Part shown: positions 22,726 to 35,245 of the stretch, piece by piece
Layout: every line of letters begins with the position of its first letter
How positions within the stretch are numbered: position 1 is the stretch's first letter
Assembly (NCBI GenBank): GCA_029959195.1
Contig: CP114127.1
Span: 1,674,001-1,738,000, forward strand
Reading direction: 5' to 3'
Source: Dictyophora rubrovolvata
Lineage: Eukaryota > Basidiomycota > Agaricomycetes > Phallales > Phallaceae
Length of the DNA stretch: 64,000 nt
Made by a program: the position numbers and the translations under genes
Notes under the pieces: model-generated
The model's database searches: none
The model's input: only the letters and a program-made list of their open reading frames with translations
What the model was told of the DNA's origin: nothing

Positions 22726-25700
22726 TCGTCGCCATTTCCATGAGGCCTTTTTTGTTTCCGACTTCAGATCGCACGGATATGGGTGTACAATTTGTATCTT
22801 TTGTTTTTTTGTTTTTTTTTTGCTATTTCTAGACCATTAAGGTTGCTCATTTGTAATTACAAACTGCTCATGCTTTGATATATCAACAGAGGTAGTTTTA
22901 CCGTCAGAAGACCAAGCGACGGGAAAGAAATCTATTTTGGGTCAAATTACATATGATCATTTGCTCTGCGGTATGCGCGACCCAAATCAGAAAAGCGAAG
23001 ATTATTCGGATAAACTCATTTTGGGAGATTCTTTAAAGCCTCGATTTGGATTTCATTAATTATTTTGAAATCAAGCCAATTTCCGCTCAATTTCTCACGA
23101 AGCTATTAAGGTAAAATAGACTTTTGTCTTATCTACCTTGTTATGGCAATGGAGACTAATTGACGTTTTTCCGGAATTTCTAATACCCACTTTAGAAAAC
23201 TTGTCGTGGAAAAACTTTATTTTGAGAGAACCCAATTGCAACCCATGGCCATTCAATATTCAATACGCACCGGCATATCACCTGAAAAAAAGTCAGCACT
23301 TGTTTTAAATAAATTCCATAGCCGGCGAACAACAGTTTAATCATGCGTAACCCATGTTTGCCTTTTGATCATCTCTTCGCTTCAGAGAGTCTACAATGGT
23401 GGATTCGCTTCCTGATTAAACAAGCCGGAGACTCTAGATATTTGATCTTTTGACTGATTATTGATCCGCCGGGAAAACCTCGTCAATTTTGAGAAAATCC
23501 GAAGAATAGGCTGCTAAGGCTTTGAAGGAGCTGCCAAGCCAAAAATACTGTGAACTTGCTCTAATTTGATGGAGTATTAGCAGGCGGGGCTTTTTCTTCT
23601 CATAGTACATGAGTCAAAAAGAGTCCGCTTGTTGTTTTCTCCCCCGCAGAAGTAATGATTAATTGGTCAGTCTTCGTGTAAATATATTTACAGAAACTTT
23701 CACGATGATGGAAACACCATCACTGTCTTAATTTGGTTTTCCTGGGATCATATTCGAATTCACATAAAACTTCTGTTCTTTTCGCAACCCATTAAAAAAC
23801 AATTCAAGTCTCCACGATATCGGGAAAAGTGCTTATTGGGTTGTGTTTGTCTCTGATCACAAGGAATTTCCAGACAGCTCGATCGCACCAATAATCTACG
23901 AGCTCGTCCTGAATAGTAAAAACCCCAAAGTTTTAACAACGACTTAGATCCGTTTATCCGAGAGATATGCATAGGAGAAAGAAACAGTGAGAACAAGGTT
24001 TGAAATGCCGAAGGCCCTTTTTCCCCACTTCGAGGAAAGAGCTCCTTTCAACGACGGAAAATATCCCCTTTATAGTCATCAATTAGGAAGTTGACAGTAT
24101 GTACAGTACTACTCGCACAGTACTAGTACCACGTCATCCGCATCGAGCCAGTGCGTTGAAAAACTTTCATTGACTTCGTTTATTTAGTGTTAGGTTAGTT
24201 GGGTCCAAAATTACAAAGAAGAAATGACCTCACAAATCATAACGCCGAACAGGCCCGGAGGTCTGTGCTTCCCTTTGAGATCCAGCTTTCCGCCCGGTTG
24301 GACGCTTTTTCGCGGGCCGGTCTGACATTGAATTCCAAGAATATCTATCGAAAATGGTTGCCCTCCCATAAGCATCATCCTTGATTTGAATTTAGTCTAC
24401 ACCAGACTTTCTCAAATCGAACTGTGTAAATCGTGGGATGATAACTCGATTTGACTTACTCATCTTGAGACGAGGCTGCCAACAATGCTCAGGCTACCTA
24501 CCATTCTATGAAAAAGTGAAAACTTCGGTACGAAATAGCGAATATGAAACTTCTAGAAGAAGTGTTTTAAAACAGCCCTGTGATATTGCCTGGTGAACAA
24601 AGCAAAAATACCGCATGATCTGAAGCGAAAAACAATCCGCGATGAATGAGTTGAGAAGTACGTAGGGTAATATAAAAAGTGATACTTACCGTTGTTAATC
24701 TCGTCTGTTTTAGTATTTTTGTTTAACTAGTATTTCATCATTGGCATTCAAAATCCAACACACATTATCATTCCCTTCTATTGATATTATGTTTAGGAAT
24801 GTCAGGTGTGCAAAGATTGCAAGAATAAGTCGGCGTTCTCTGACGTGTCAATCAGGTAGTAGAAAGCAAGCTGCCAACGTGCTTGTACAATCTTCAGTTT
24901 TCCTGATAATGCACTTTGGAAGTATGTGTTAGATCGGACGCGCTCAGGCCGTACGTACATAGTAGCTTCGAAGTTCGCACCGTACCACTAAATTGTCGGA
25001 GGCCGGATCGCTCGAAGGTGATAGGTCTTAGTGCCAAAGGTCTCGATGTTCTACATTATCTCCATCTGAGAGCGATCACGAACTCGGAGTGAGAGCAGAA
25101 AACTCATGAATACCTAATTTGTCCTTTTTTTCATACTTCACCTTGACCCTTGCCTCCTGAAAGGAATAATCACGGAAAAAAACATCGTAATCATCTTCTT
25201 CTTCTATCCATCTAGAATGATAGAGCTTTACTGTATGAGAGCAAAGGAAATTGCGCAAATGATAACACTTTCCCTGAGTCGGACCTGGTGGTATTAATTA
25301 GTGCTTCAGTTCAACTAATGAGATAGTACCAATTGTTAACGCAATCTGTGCTGATTTAAGTAAACTTTGACAAACAACGATACTTCCATATCATAAATCA
25401 CGCAGATCTCCTATTTGGAGATTGTTTATATTGCGCAGCCTGACACGCATCTTGCTTTTTGTGTACCTGAAGCTTGGACCGGTGTCGACTAATTGCTTCG
25501 ACGAAATCCAGCTCATTCTAAATTCTGAACTAAGCAACTCATTCAGGGGCGAAAAAATAAATCTACAGTATTAATGCTTTTCCGAAAATCGATCCTTACA
25601 CAAACTGATATCGCGTCTCATTTCTTTAATACATATGTCTCATCCCCCATTCCTATCAATTGTAACTATTTTCTTATTTCCTCCACGTCCACTCGGATTT

Positions 25701-25939
25701 ACTCCGGAACGTAAATGTCAGTACCCAAATTTTGGTTAATACGACTCTTTTCTGCTGAAACACGCGTCCGTCGGACTAAGAGGAACTCGGCTATTTTAAC
25801 ACACGCCATGTGTTTTACCATGTTTGCCCGCGAGAGAATGCTTTTCATGATGTCTGTGCCTGTAGGATAGAAAAAAAAAAATTCAATGCCCAAGGGGAGT
25901 GAGAAAGAGATAAATAAATAAAGAAAAAAAAATGGTATA
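22726..25939. other. Gene-poor AT-rich region
   Basis: About 3.2 kb between the convergent WOPR gene (plus) and glutamate decarboxylase (minus). T-runs near 22798-22822 follow the WOPR stop. Frames of 60-78 codons (such as 23760-23996 minus) show nothing recognisable. A repeated AGTACT motif lies near 24098-24126. No gene is supported. Confidence 0.4.
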
Positions 25940-28032
25940 TTACTTGGTAGATTTAGCGGCGGATTTGCGTTGTTCAACTTTGTTTATTTGTGCCATGTGG
26001 TGAATAACGTCAGTAGGCATTTCATCGAGAATGTGGACGGCCTAAAACATTAATGAACATGAGTATGTCGATCACGCCTCCATCTAGTCTTTACCTCAGC
26101 CAAATCGCGTATGAAGTTTTCACACCGGTGTCGACTAAAATCTTCACGAACCACCACGCGCAGAAGTTTGAGAGTCTCAGCATAAGGTGCCATTGTATAC
26201 GCTTGAGAGTAGTAACGGAATCAGTTTACTATATTGTGGTTAAAAGGTATCATGGGAAACTCCGCACCGGGAACTATCCACCCCCTTGCACGAAGTCGAC
26301 GAGCGATTGCGAACTCTAAAGAAGGTGTCAGAAACACGAGAAAAGTTCAGCGATGAACATGCCGTCATATTCTTCCTTGTTTTTCAGCCGCCACGCTACC
26401 AATGGCAGACCACCGCCACTCTTTTGGCTCAGAAGAACAAACTTGTTGCCACCACCTATAGCCAAAATCGAATCCGCAAGAAAATCGGCTGTGTTAGTGA
26501 GATTTGACATAATCGCACGGTATCCGGACTTTCCAAGACGCAGCAGCTGATAGTCTAACCAAAGTCAATGTTAAGATGTCATATGAACGTTTTATGTTGG
26601 CAGTACAACATACATTGGCCAATGACTTGGACAGCGCTCTTACTGCGGAGCAGGATTAGAAATGAAAATGAGAGAAAAAAATGCTGATTACCTGAAATTG
26701 AGTGTGAACGAAACCTTTATAAAATAGTAAACCCGACTGCTCGGATCTTATAATCTTACTGACGCACCTGTGGGGAGCCAAGATAGTTTACGGTGAAGAG
26801 AATACTTTCAGGGAGGTATTGCTTGGAACGCCAAATCGCCCATCCGACACCAGCATAAGCGAGACTAGAATAAAACAATGTTAAAATGAAATTGCAAGAG
26901 ATCAGGCAGACTATGCCTCCTACCCATATTTGTGCCCGGAAACATTGATACCACAGACTAAGGGTAATCGGAAGTCCCAGACCAAATCTGGAACAACGAA
27001 CGGAACTACAAAGCCACCACTGGCAGCATCAACATGAATATGGATGTCCCAACCCTTTTCTTTATTCTTCTTTTCCAAAAGATCGTTCAATGTTTGAACG
27101 TCCTCATATTCACCGGTATACGTCGTCCCGAGAATTGCACAAACAAGGATAGTGTTCTCGTCGCAGAGCTCGACGGCTTCTTTAGGGTCGATGGTATATT
27201 TGTCAGCAGTACAGTACCAGTATTTTTCTTCGACTTCAAGGTAGCGAGCTGCCTTCTCCCAGCAAACTTGTACGGCCGAGTTCATGACGATGTTGGGCTT
27301 ATCATAAGGCAAGCCGGCAGCCTTACGGGCCTCTGAAGGAGAGCGTCAGTACTTCCAAAGGATGTAGAATAGCCGTGTGCTTGAATTAACCTTGCCATCT
27401 ACGCTTAGCCGCCAAAACGCTGAGAATGATAGCCTCGCTAGAACCGATAGTACTGACACCGACGGCCTCAGAATTGGGTTTGTCCAATGGAGCATGGAAG
27501 AGACGAGCGATAATATTAACACATCTTGTTTCAATTTCACCACAGGCAGGGTATTCCTCAAGATCGATAAAGTTCTGATTACGATTAGTATGGTGGTAGG
27601 ACAACGCTAGGATAAGGCAAACGAGTGGAGGCTGAGCTTACCTTGCTTAGATTGTCCATCATGAGCTTCTCAGCTTCCTCCTCCATGTAGCTGTGTACAT
27701 AGATAAACCTTATAGATCTTCTTTTCGCGAAGTAAAGTACCTACGTAGTAACAAAAGAGGCTAGGTTGAGAGCGGGCGTGCCATCCTTATTGGTGATAGG
27801 TTTAGTTTTTATCGATATCTTTTTTTTCAATAACCCTTACCATCAATAACTCGTCATGAACGAGCCGCATCGCAGTTCTAGCTGGCATCTCCTCGTCGTT
27901 TAACTCGAATCGGGGAAAGGCCTGACCAGCATGAGCGGATCCGTACACAGTTGTAGAGATGTAGTTGTCATGGTGAGGGTCTTGGTGGGCGTTGGCGTTG
28001 GAGTCAGACGGAACTACGGATAAAAAGCCCAT
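25940..28032 (-). CDS. gad1: Glutamate decarboxylase
   Basis: PLP-dependent enzyme converting glutamate to GABA and CO2; cytosolic, start of the GABA shunt. The ATG at 28032 gives [10 protein letters not shown]. Exons in order supply [60 protein letters not shown] and [11 protein letters not shown]. The PLP Lys is in INVSGHKYG (about 26925). Later come [23 protein letters not shown] and [17 protein letters not shown]. It ends [10 protein letters not shown]...AKSTK, with TAA at 25940. All motifs of fungal GAD are present, and the reading is intact if one intron (26316-26362) is of GC-AG type. The downstream neighbour is the convergent WOPR gene, 3.2 kb away. Confidence 0.95.
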
Positions 28033-28121
28033 TGTTGAAACTTGAAAGGCGGAGGAGTTTGTTCAAATGGGAGAGTAGCTGTAACTAAGGAATCTGAACG
28101 GGCCTGACCTTGCGGAGTGGG

Positions 28122-28129
28122 CTTATATA
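28122..28129 (-). promoter_or_regulatory. TATA box of glutamate decarboxylase
   Basis: On the minus strand TATATAAG lies about 90 bases before the ATG at 28032. This fits a transcription start near 28095. Confidence 0.5.
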
Positions 28130-29219
28130 TGATGAGCCAAATTTAGGTACTCGATTGTCGAAGCATGCACATTGAGAGCGGAGTTCAATACGTATGATGA
28201 TACCAGGAGACTGATGTGCATCATCTGGACCTGAACTTGAACCTCAAATGTGTCACAATCGATTGTTAGAGATTAATTAACCTAATGAAGAAGAGTCATG
28301 AACTTGCTTACAACAGGCGAGGTTCAATATGGATTTTTTCCTAGAAGGTGCAGTCCTTCCTGTGCAGTCAGGCAATGAGATAATCGATGGATGGTGTCGA
28401 TGATGGTCGCGACCTGATCCTAAAAGTTATTATTAAACGCCACGCTTTCCGCGTTAAAAATAGCAATAAGACACTATACCATTATTGCTACGCGTGCATC
28501 GCAATGATGTCACCATGGTGCAAGACGACCAAGAAACAATCAAAACTTGAAGTTGTTGGGCTGAAGGCTGTGGAGTGGATTAATTTTCCTGGATGGAATA
28601 AGCACTTGCCTGGCTGATGCTGATGATAGGTCAATCATTGGATTCCCGTCGGTTTAATTGGCTCCTTAGTATCAATGTAGTAGTATTACTAGTGTATAGG
28701 AACAATCGAATTTCCAGGCGTACCTTATCGGCGCCACTAGCAAAGTTTTACTTGTAGCGAAGTGGTCGATATTACTGAACGATTGGCATGAGCATGCTAT
28801 TAAAAGGGTCGATCTGTCTGGCAGACCAACAAGGGCCACTAGATCTTTTTCCCAAGGCACGTGTCCTGTTTATTTGTTAATTGCTTGTTGTCAAGCCATC
28901 TCATCATGATGCTAGCCACTCCATGGCCATATCGAGGCTTCCATTGAAACATCGAAACTACCCGTCTACGCCCGGGATGCACAGATATTGAGTTCGTTCA
29001 CGACATCGCGGTCGCACCAAACAATGTCCCCGCCTTTGATAGCTCCAAAGAATTTGACATCGTTACCACGCTCAGGCTGTGAAGATATCACTTTGGGTGG
29101 GTGCTATCATATAAACAACCCTCAAAGGTGTAGCAGGGAGTGAATTGCGGTAAGAGCGGGTATACTTCAGCACACGTTACAAACTCGTGACCAAGCGCGG
29201 TAAGCTCAACTTGGAGTAA
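28130..29219. other. Divergent intergenic region
   Basis: Separates glutamate decarboxylase (minus) from the nuclease gene (plus). TATAAA at 29110-29115 sits 105 bases before the nuclease ATG. A 76-codon plus-strand frame at 28387-28617 has no recognised motif and is not called. Confidence 0.4.
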
Positions 29220-30420
29220 ATGTCTTCTTCCTCATCCTCATCCTCTCCTCAATTCTTTTCCAATGACCCGCGGTTTGATTCCAAAACGCTATCGCCTCCT
29301 GTTAATTCTCAGACCGTTGTAGCCTTTCTTCTGGGATCATTGGTCACGGTCGGTTCACTTCGAGTACATAACCGGTATTTTCGTCGTATACGATCTGCAG
29401 AATGGGTATGATTTATCAGTGCTCAAGTCCTTCTTTAGTTCACATCTTGCAATATCCAGGTAACTGCTAAAATGATGAAGGATAGGAGGTGGATCAAAGG
29501 TGTTGTTACGAAGTAAATAGCGTCTCCGCTTGGCGTCATGTCCTCAACTTGCCAAAGTCCAACGTTGAATCCTTAGCGTCGGTGATGGTGATGGTTTTCG
29601 ACTGTATCATACCCCAGGAGTGTTTTGGAAGTGGCCAATTAAACTGAGACACGTTCCTTCCGACTCAAAGCGTAAGACTTTTTACCCTGATTATGATCGA
29701 ATATAGCACTGAATGACATTGTTGACATCCTAGGATTGAAGAACGAAACAATACATATCAGAATGGCAGGTTTGTTTTTTTAGGAACCTCAATTTGCGAA
29801 CACAGACGAAGTCATCATATAGGTGTCGATGCTCCTGAAAGCGCACATTTCGGAAAAACTGCTCAGCCATATTCAGCAGAAGCACTTGCGTGGCTGAAAC
29901 GAGAGATTGAAGGAAACAATTTGTGGGTTCAGATTATCAGACGGGATCAATACAATCGTATCGTAAGCTTACTGTGATGCCGTGCCACTGCGATCAACTG
30001 AATCAGACTCTTTTTTATCAAGGTTGGCATACCTGTTCACCCACCATGTTTGCCCTTCGTACACCCTCCTGCATTCCGATGCGTCTCGATATCAATGCTG
30101 TCTGCAGGATATGCTCAAACATACGAGCAAAGTGGGGCTGAGTACGGCGTTTGGGGGAAAGATACCTTCCTTAGACATGAACTTGCGGCCAGGAATGTCT
30201 CTTTTTGTCTTTGTAGTTACTTGCAGTCGTGTGCTGATCCTTTTTGTTTAGGGCTGCAAAACGTGGCATGTGGGCTTCCCCAGTTCCTTTGGAGTCCCCA
30301 GCAGAGTACAAGAAACGATATAGAGACGCAACAGTGACTGAGTCAAACATAGAGGGAAATTCATCATTGCCAGTTAAACGAATATTTAAAGATATATTCT
30401 TGTTTTGGATAAAGACATAA
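29220..30420 (+). CDS. lcl3: LCL3-like membrane-anchored endonuclease (staphylococcal nuclease fold)
   Basis: Fungal LCL3 family: a mitochondrial or membrane-bound Ca-dependent nuclease with an SNase domain. The ATG at 29220 starts a Ser-rich head followed by a transmembrane segment ([17 protein letters not shown], about residues 33-49). Spliced exons give [14 protein letters not shown], then [20 protein letters not shown] (the DxPE catalytic region) and RRDQYNRIV with the second active-site Arg. [13 protein letters not shown] follows, then AAKRGMWA and a tail ending with TAA at 30420. This matches the family order and length. Six or so short introns were seen. No broken residue was found. 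Confidence 0.88.
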
Positions 30421-30587
30421 CTTGTCAATGCGATCTATGATAAACCCTAAGTACGATCGAACCATCCCGGAGTGTGACCGTCACTGTAACATAGACTTTT
30501 GAGTCATCTCTTGTCGACAACCACTGCAGAACTCACGATCCTCGTGGTCTGCACTCCAAACTCGCAACTTTCGTTCTCCCCAGTTAT

Positions 30588-33450
30588 ATGCAAAACAAGC
30601 CCTTACTGAACTTACACAACAATAAAGTATTATCAGTAAACGCGACTTCGAAGAAACCTCAATCCAATTCTGCCCAATATGATCCCCAAATCGACTCTCA
30701 GTCTTCCAAACATATCCACGACGGCAAAAACCGTCAATCGCTTCTGGTCGAATTACCAGACGAGTCTTTGGGTCATATCATTGCCTATGTTGACACCCCT
30801 TCGTCGCTCGTCGCCTTATCTCAAGTCAATCGCAGGCTTAGAAACTACGTAACAGACGACAGCACCTGGTATCGATCTTTCGCATATCATTACTTTGGAA
30901 TGGGATCGGAGTGTTCCCCGTCTCCATGGCAGAGAATAATGCTGCGACGCTCGGAAAACACTTGGAAGAAAGAGTTCATCAAACGTTACGAATTAATACT
31001 GTAAGCGTCACCGTCTAACCCCTATTTCTAGATGCTGAACTTTTTTGCTCAGTCGATGGGAGAAGTCTCGTAGCACGATGATGAGCTACCAGCCACATTC
31101 TTGGAACGTGGACAGTATGCATTTGATGGACAATATGTCCTTAATGACAACCAGTCTTCAGTACGGTATTGTCGCTCGTAGCTTTCCATCAACAGGTAAG
31201 CACTAGTGATATTTCCTCGCTTACATGATCGGTTTCTAAAGTAAAGGCACCTTCTCAAGGAAAAATCCTTCGAGGCTTCTTGGATGCATCTGGCACAGCT
31301 AATGGCTTCGGTATAGGCAATCCCAACGCCGAATTTTCACCTCATGTCTCTTGCGTCGCTGTTTCCTCACGGGGTGGAACTGCACATATCGCTTGGGGTT
31401 TCCGAAATGGCGAGATTGCTCTCACGACCGCTCCAAGAGTAATGGATTCCGATCGTCCAGCCGCACGTTACCTACGTTGCCGCGCTCATGATGAACACCC
31501 GAGTCAAGTTCAAAGCCTTATTTTTGCTTCTGCTGGCAATGGAGGAGGAGACGATGATGACTTGATTTTCAGTGGCTGCTCTCGTGGTCAAGTCAAAGTA
31601 TGGGATAGCAAACGGTTACGCTGTCTCTGGTCAGGAAGTATAAATAAAGATGGCGACCATCACGACATGCCACACCCTTGTGTCGGGCTCGCTTTCCTGC
31701 CCATCAAGGGTATCCTCGTTGCCGTATGCGAAAGCGGCGATTTGGTTGTCTGGCCAAGATTCCAAGTGCATCGGGGCAGCACCAACGGTCATATGGTTCT
31801 CGTTGAGGACAGCATACGGATCGCTCGCCCATGTATAGATAAACCGAAAACGGTCGCGTCGCTTTCTATCGATCCCGAGTCTGATTCCTCTAAGGTGACA
31901 TTTCTCGTGCGATACGCCGAGGACAGAGGTTTCTTACGCTACGATATCAATACCTCGCGCAAGACTGTAGTTTGTTCGCGCTTCGGCGTCGATGTCGAGG
32001 CAAGGTTTCCAATAATGTCCCTCAAAGCATGCTTTGTATTCAATGGGGTGTCATTCGGCTCAACAATCACACCACCGACTGCCTCGGAAGCTACATCTTC
32101 GACATTATTTATCCACTTGCCATCTCAATGGATGTCAAAACGTTCCTCGCCGTTCATCTTAACCGGAGATTCTCTCGGCAACATGTTTGTCTGGAATTGG
32201 GACGTTCATCCTGACGTCACGGAGTTTGAGCTTTCATCTAGCAATAATAACAACGATTACCAAGTTGTCCAATCTGACGCTCTCATCCGACCCTTCAGGA
32301 CTTGGGAAGCCTATGAAGATGGAGCCGTATGTTCGTTAGAAGTTGATGAATGTATCATTGTCACAGGAAGGTAAGCAATGGCCAACCGTCGTTATATCAT
32401 TCGTTCATTTCATGATTCTTCAACAGTTCTAAGGGAATTATTAAAGTCTGGGACATATTGACACTTAACCTTCTTCGTACGTTCCCTCCGCCGGTTACGA
32501 GACCTCCATGCAACGGTCCTGTTGGCCAGATCTTCGTGCGGGACGACCTACTGATTGCCAACATCGGTTCTCGTGTTTTAGTTTGGCAAGCCAAACCCGC
32601 CTCTCCGGACAAAAAGACTAAAGTGAAACGATCTGGCAAACCCAACAAAGGGCGAGGGATATCAACTGCCATGAATAGATGGCAACGTGCGTTAGCTCTT
32701 CCACTCTCTTTTTTTCACCTCCTTACCAGCCCCTCGTATATAGAACAAATGGAACTTTTGAGTGATATTAAAGAAACAAAGCAAGACATCGAAGCGGAGC
32801 GCGCTCGAGTCAATCGCGCCAATGGTCGCATTAGGGCTGAACAGACATCGCTAGACGACCTGGGATTGACTGAAGCCGAAGCAATCGACTATCTTCTGAT
32901 GCTTAGTCGCGAAGAAGAAGAAGAAAGGAGAAGACTTGTCTCAGATGTTGCATTGTCGTCGTCGTTGTCTTCATCGTCATCAGCTTCTGCGCCTCTCTCT
33001 ACTCTCAGTTGTTCCGACAATTTGGATGCTCTTTTTGTGATGGATGGCGAACACCTAACAAGTCCAAACGCAACCGCCGACTCGGGTCGACGATCGTGCA
33101 ATGCAACATGGAGCGCTTTATCAGACGACACCTCATCCGACTCTGGAAGTCCTGCGTCAAGCCTGGACGATTCAAGTGAATTCCCTAGTATAGGGTCTGC
33201 TTCATCAAACGCATGCGTGCGCAGACAAACGGAGCCTGTTCGTCTTGCCGGATCTTGGAGCCAAGGTAGTCTGGTTAGAAGTCGACAACAGCAGAGCCCA
33301 AATGAAAGTCCTGCTCCTCCATCGTCAATGAGGAGCTCAATTCAAAGTCAGCTCCTAACTACCAGACAAACACGCGACGAAGAAGACGAAGAAATGAGAT
33401 TTATTTTGGAGTTAAGTTTGGCTGAAGCGAGGAGCCGTGGTGAAATATGA
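30588..33450 (+). CDS. F-box/WD40 protein with C-terminal UIM-like motifs
   Basis: Probable substrate receptor of an SCF ubiquitin ligase. There are four exons: 30588-31000, 31053-31195, 31242-32370 and 32427-33450. The F-box is LPDESLGHIIAYVDTPSSL to DDSTWYRSF (residues about 60-105). Beta-propeller repeats follow, with blades visible as IAWGFRNGEIAL, IFSGCSRGQVKVWDSKRLR, AVCESGDLVVW, LTGDSLGNMFVWNWD and SSKGIIKVWDIL. The C-terminal part is acidic and Ser-rich, with LTEAEAIDYLLMLSREEEEE and EDEEMRFILELSLAEARSRG, which fit ubiquitin-interacting motifs. The architecture suggests binding of both Skp1 and ubiquitin. The start has no competing upstream ATG in frame. Confidence 0.85.
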
Positions 33451-33879
33451 TATTATTTAACGCGTTACGAAGAAAAATCAATTGCCTATTGCGATGCATC
33501 TTTAGATGAACGTTGTCGGAGATTCTCATAGAGCTAGGATATTTTAATATTAGCCTTCTTTCGTGACACTTAGTCCAGATATCAACATTGTTGTGAGGAA
33601 ATAAGCTGGTTTGACACCGGCATTAATAGGAATATGTACTTTAGTGCGGTGGGATTTAATCCAAGTCCTATTTCAGGAATCATGAGATCAGACACGTCGT
33701 ATTAACGTTTCTTGAATGATTTTCAAATGTCAGGTTGAGTATTCGACTGCAGGATGCCAGGCCCCTCCTACGTAACTTCGGTTTGTGACTGTCATTCATA
33801 AAAACACGCACATATATTCAACAAGGTTTGGCATATGACGTAGGAAAAAGGCACTGCATACGAGAAAAAGCAGCGACTT

Positions 33880-34701
33880 TCACGCAGGAACACGCGCAAG
33901 TGCATTCTGAATAGCAAGACTGATGCTAGACTGCAGTTCCTGAATGGTGCTTCGGGGAATGTTGAGCTGATTATACATATGTCAATAGGGCGTGGAGATA
34001 AAAAGGGAAAAGCTTACGGGTGCAGCGGCGGAGAGGGCTTGGATAAGAGACTGTTAGTCGTAATCAATAAAAATTAAGTAACATGACTTTGAAATGAAAA
34101 GCAAATACATCGACGATGTTTTTCAGAGTCGTCAGAGCGAATTTACTGATCCCCGGAATGGCAGCTTCAACAGCATTGATTTTATTAGCATACGTGTTCA
34201 CAGCGGCTACGAGTTGCACTTGTGCACTCTGGGCGATAACCAAAATGGCAGTTCCTTCCTCAGGTGTGAGCGGAGATGAAAGACCCTGGTAAGTATGAGT
34301 TATGCTGTTACCCGAACATTAGAAAAATTATGAGTCTTTCACCTTAATGGAAGACGTAGCTCTGACAGCAGATACTGCCAACGTAATTCCTTGCGGTACA
34401 ATAGCCTATTAAACAAAGCTGAGTTAAAAGGAGATCAAAGATCTTTTTCCTTAATTCACCAAGATCTGAGTTGCTGTGATGCTCGTTGTAGGTAGAGCCT
34501 GAATTGACGAATTCAAGGCAGTCTGATGTGAGAAGGTGTATCTCAGTATTTCGTATCGGTAATTAGTGTGGCTCTACGACATACCAGGTTGCTCAGAGCA
34601 GAATTTAAGTCTTGTTTAACCTGAGTACCAGTGGTATTACTCGCGTATCCAACAGAGGCAAGCGCTGCTTGCAAAGAAGCATTAATTTGAGCTACGGACA
34701 T
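33880..34701 (-). CDS. HsbA-like (hydrophobic surface binding) protein
   Basis: Small helical protein read through about six exons. It has VKQDLNSALSNLTALNSSIQ, then VPQGITLAVSAVRA, LSSPLTPEEGTAILVIA, VNTYANKINAVEAAIPG, and a final IQNALARVPA with TGA at 33880. The LSxLTPEExTAIL region and the Ala/Val-rich amphipathic helices fit the HsbA/cell-wall galactomannoprotein family, which binds hydrophobic surfaces outside the cell. The chosen ATG (34701) follows a weak TATA-like GCATAAAAAC. The N-terminus MSVAQINASLQAAL is not a secretion signal, unlike family members, so either a 5' exon was missed or the protein is intracellular. Confidence 0.6.
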
Positions 34702-35245
34702 CGGTTAGGCTAATATCTAGCACTCAAAAAAGGAGGAACTTGGGAGAAATTGAGTTTTCAAGCTTTGTTTTTATGCATTACTGCCACGTTTATCTTAATT
34801 GATATTGAATCTAGAAATATGTCGATAAGCCCACGTACATACATGTGCACTCAATGAATGGCGGCGACATACCGTTAGCATGTGTTTTAATTTTCTCCCT
34901 CAAACGGAAGAATGCACATGTTGAGAATTAATGCCCGTGGAATAATGTCGGTCCATGTGACATGAAAGATAAGAATCAACTAATCTTATCGGGAAGAATC
35001 TGTATACTCAATATATTTAGCAAATGGAAGTAAATAAAGCAAAGTCTCAAGGTTAATCAATTGTACGTACTTCTTGATTCATGTCAAATTACATATTATT
35101 GAATGGGGGGTTATATTGGCATTAGCAATCCCTTCGACACCCCGGTTAAAGCCATTCAAAGGAGATGGAGACTCGTCGTAGTGTGTGAATAGTATATACA
35201 AATCCAATCTAAACAAAAGATACTTCTGAGAGAGAGCAGTTAATT
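34702..35245. other. Intergenic region
   Basis: AT-rich spacer between the HsbA-like promoter and the 3' end of the TPR gene. A G-run lies near 35105-35110. No gene or RNA was seen. Confidence 0.4.
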
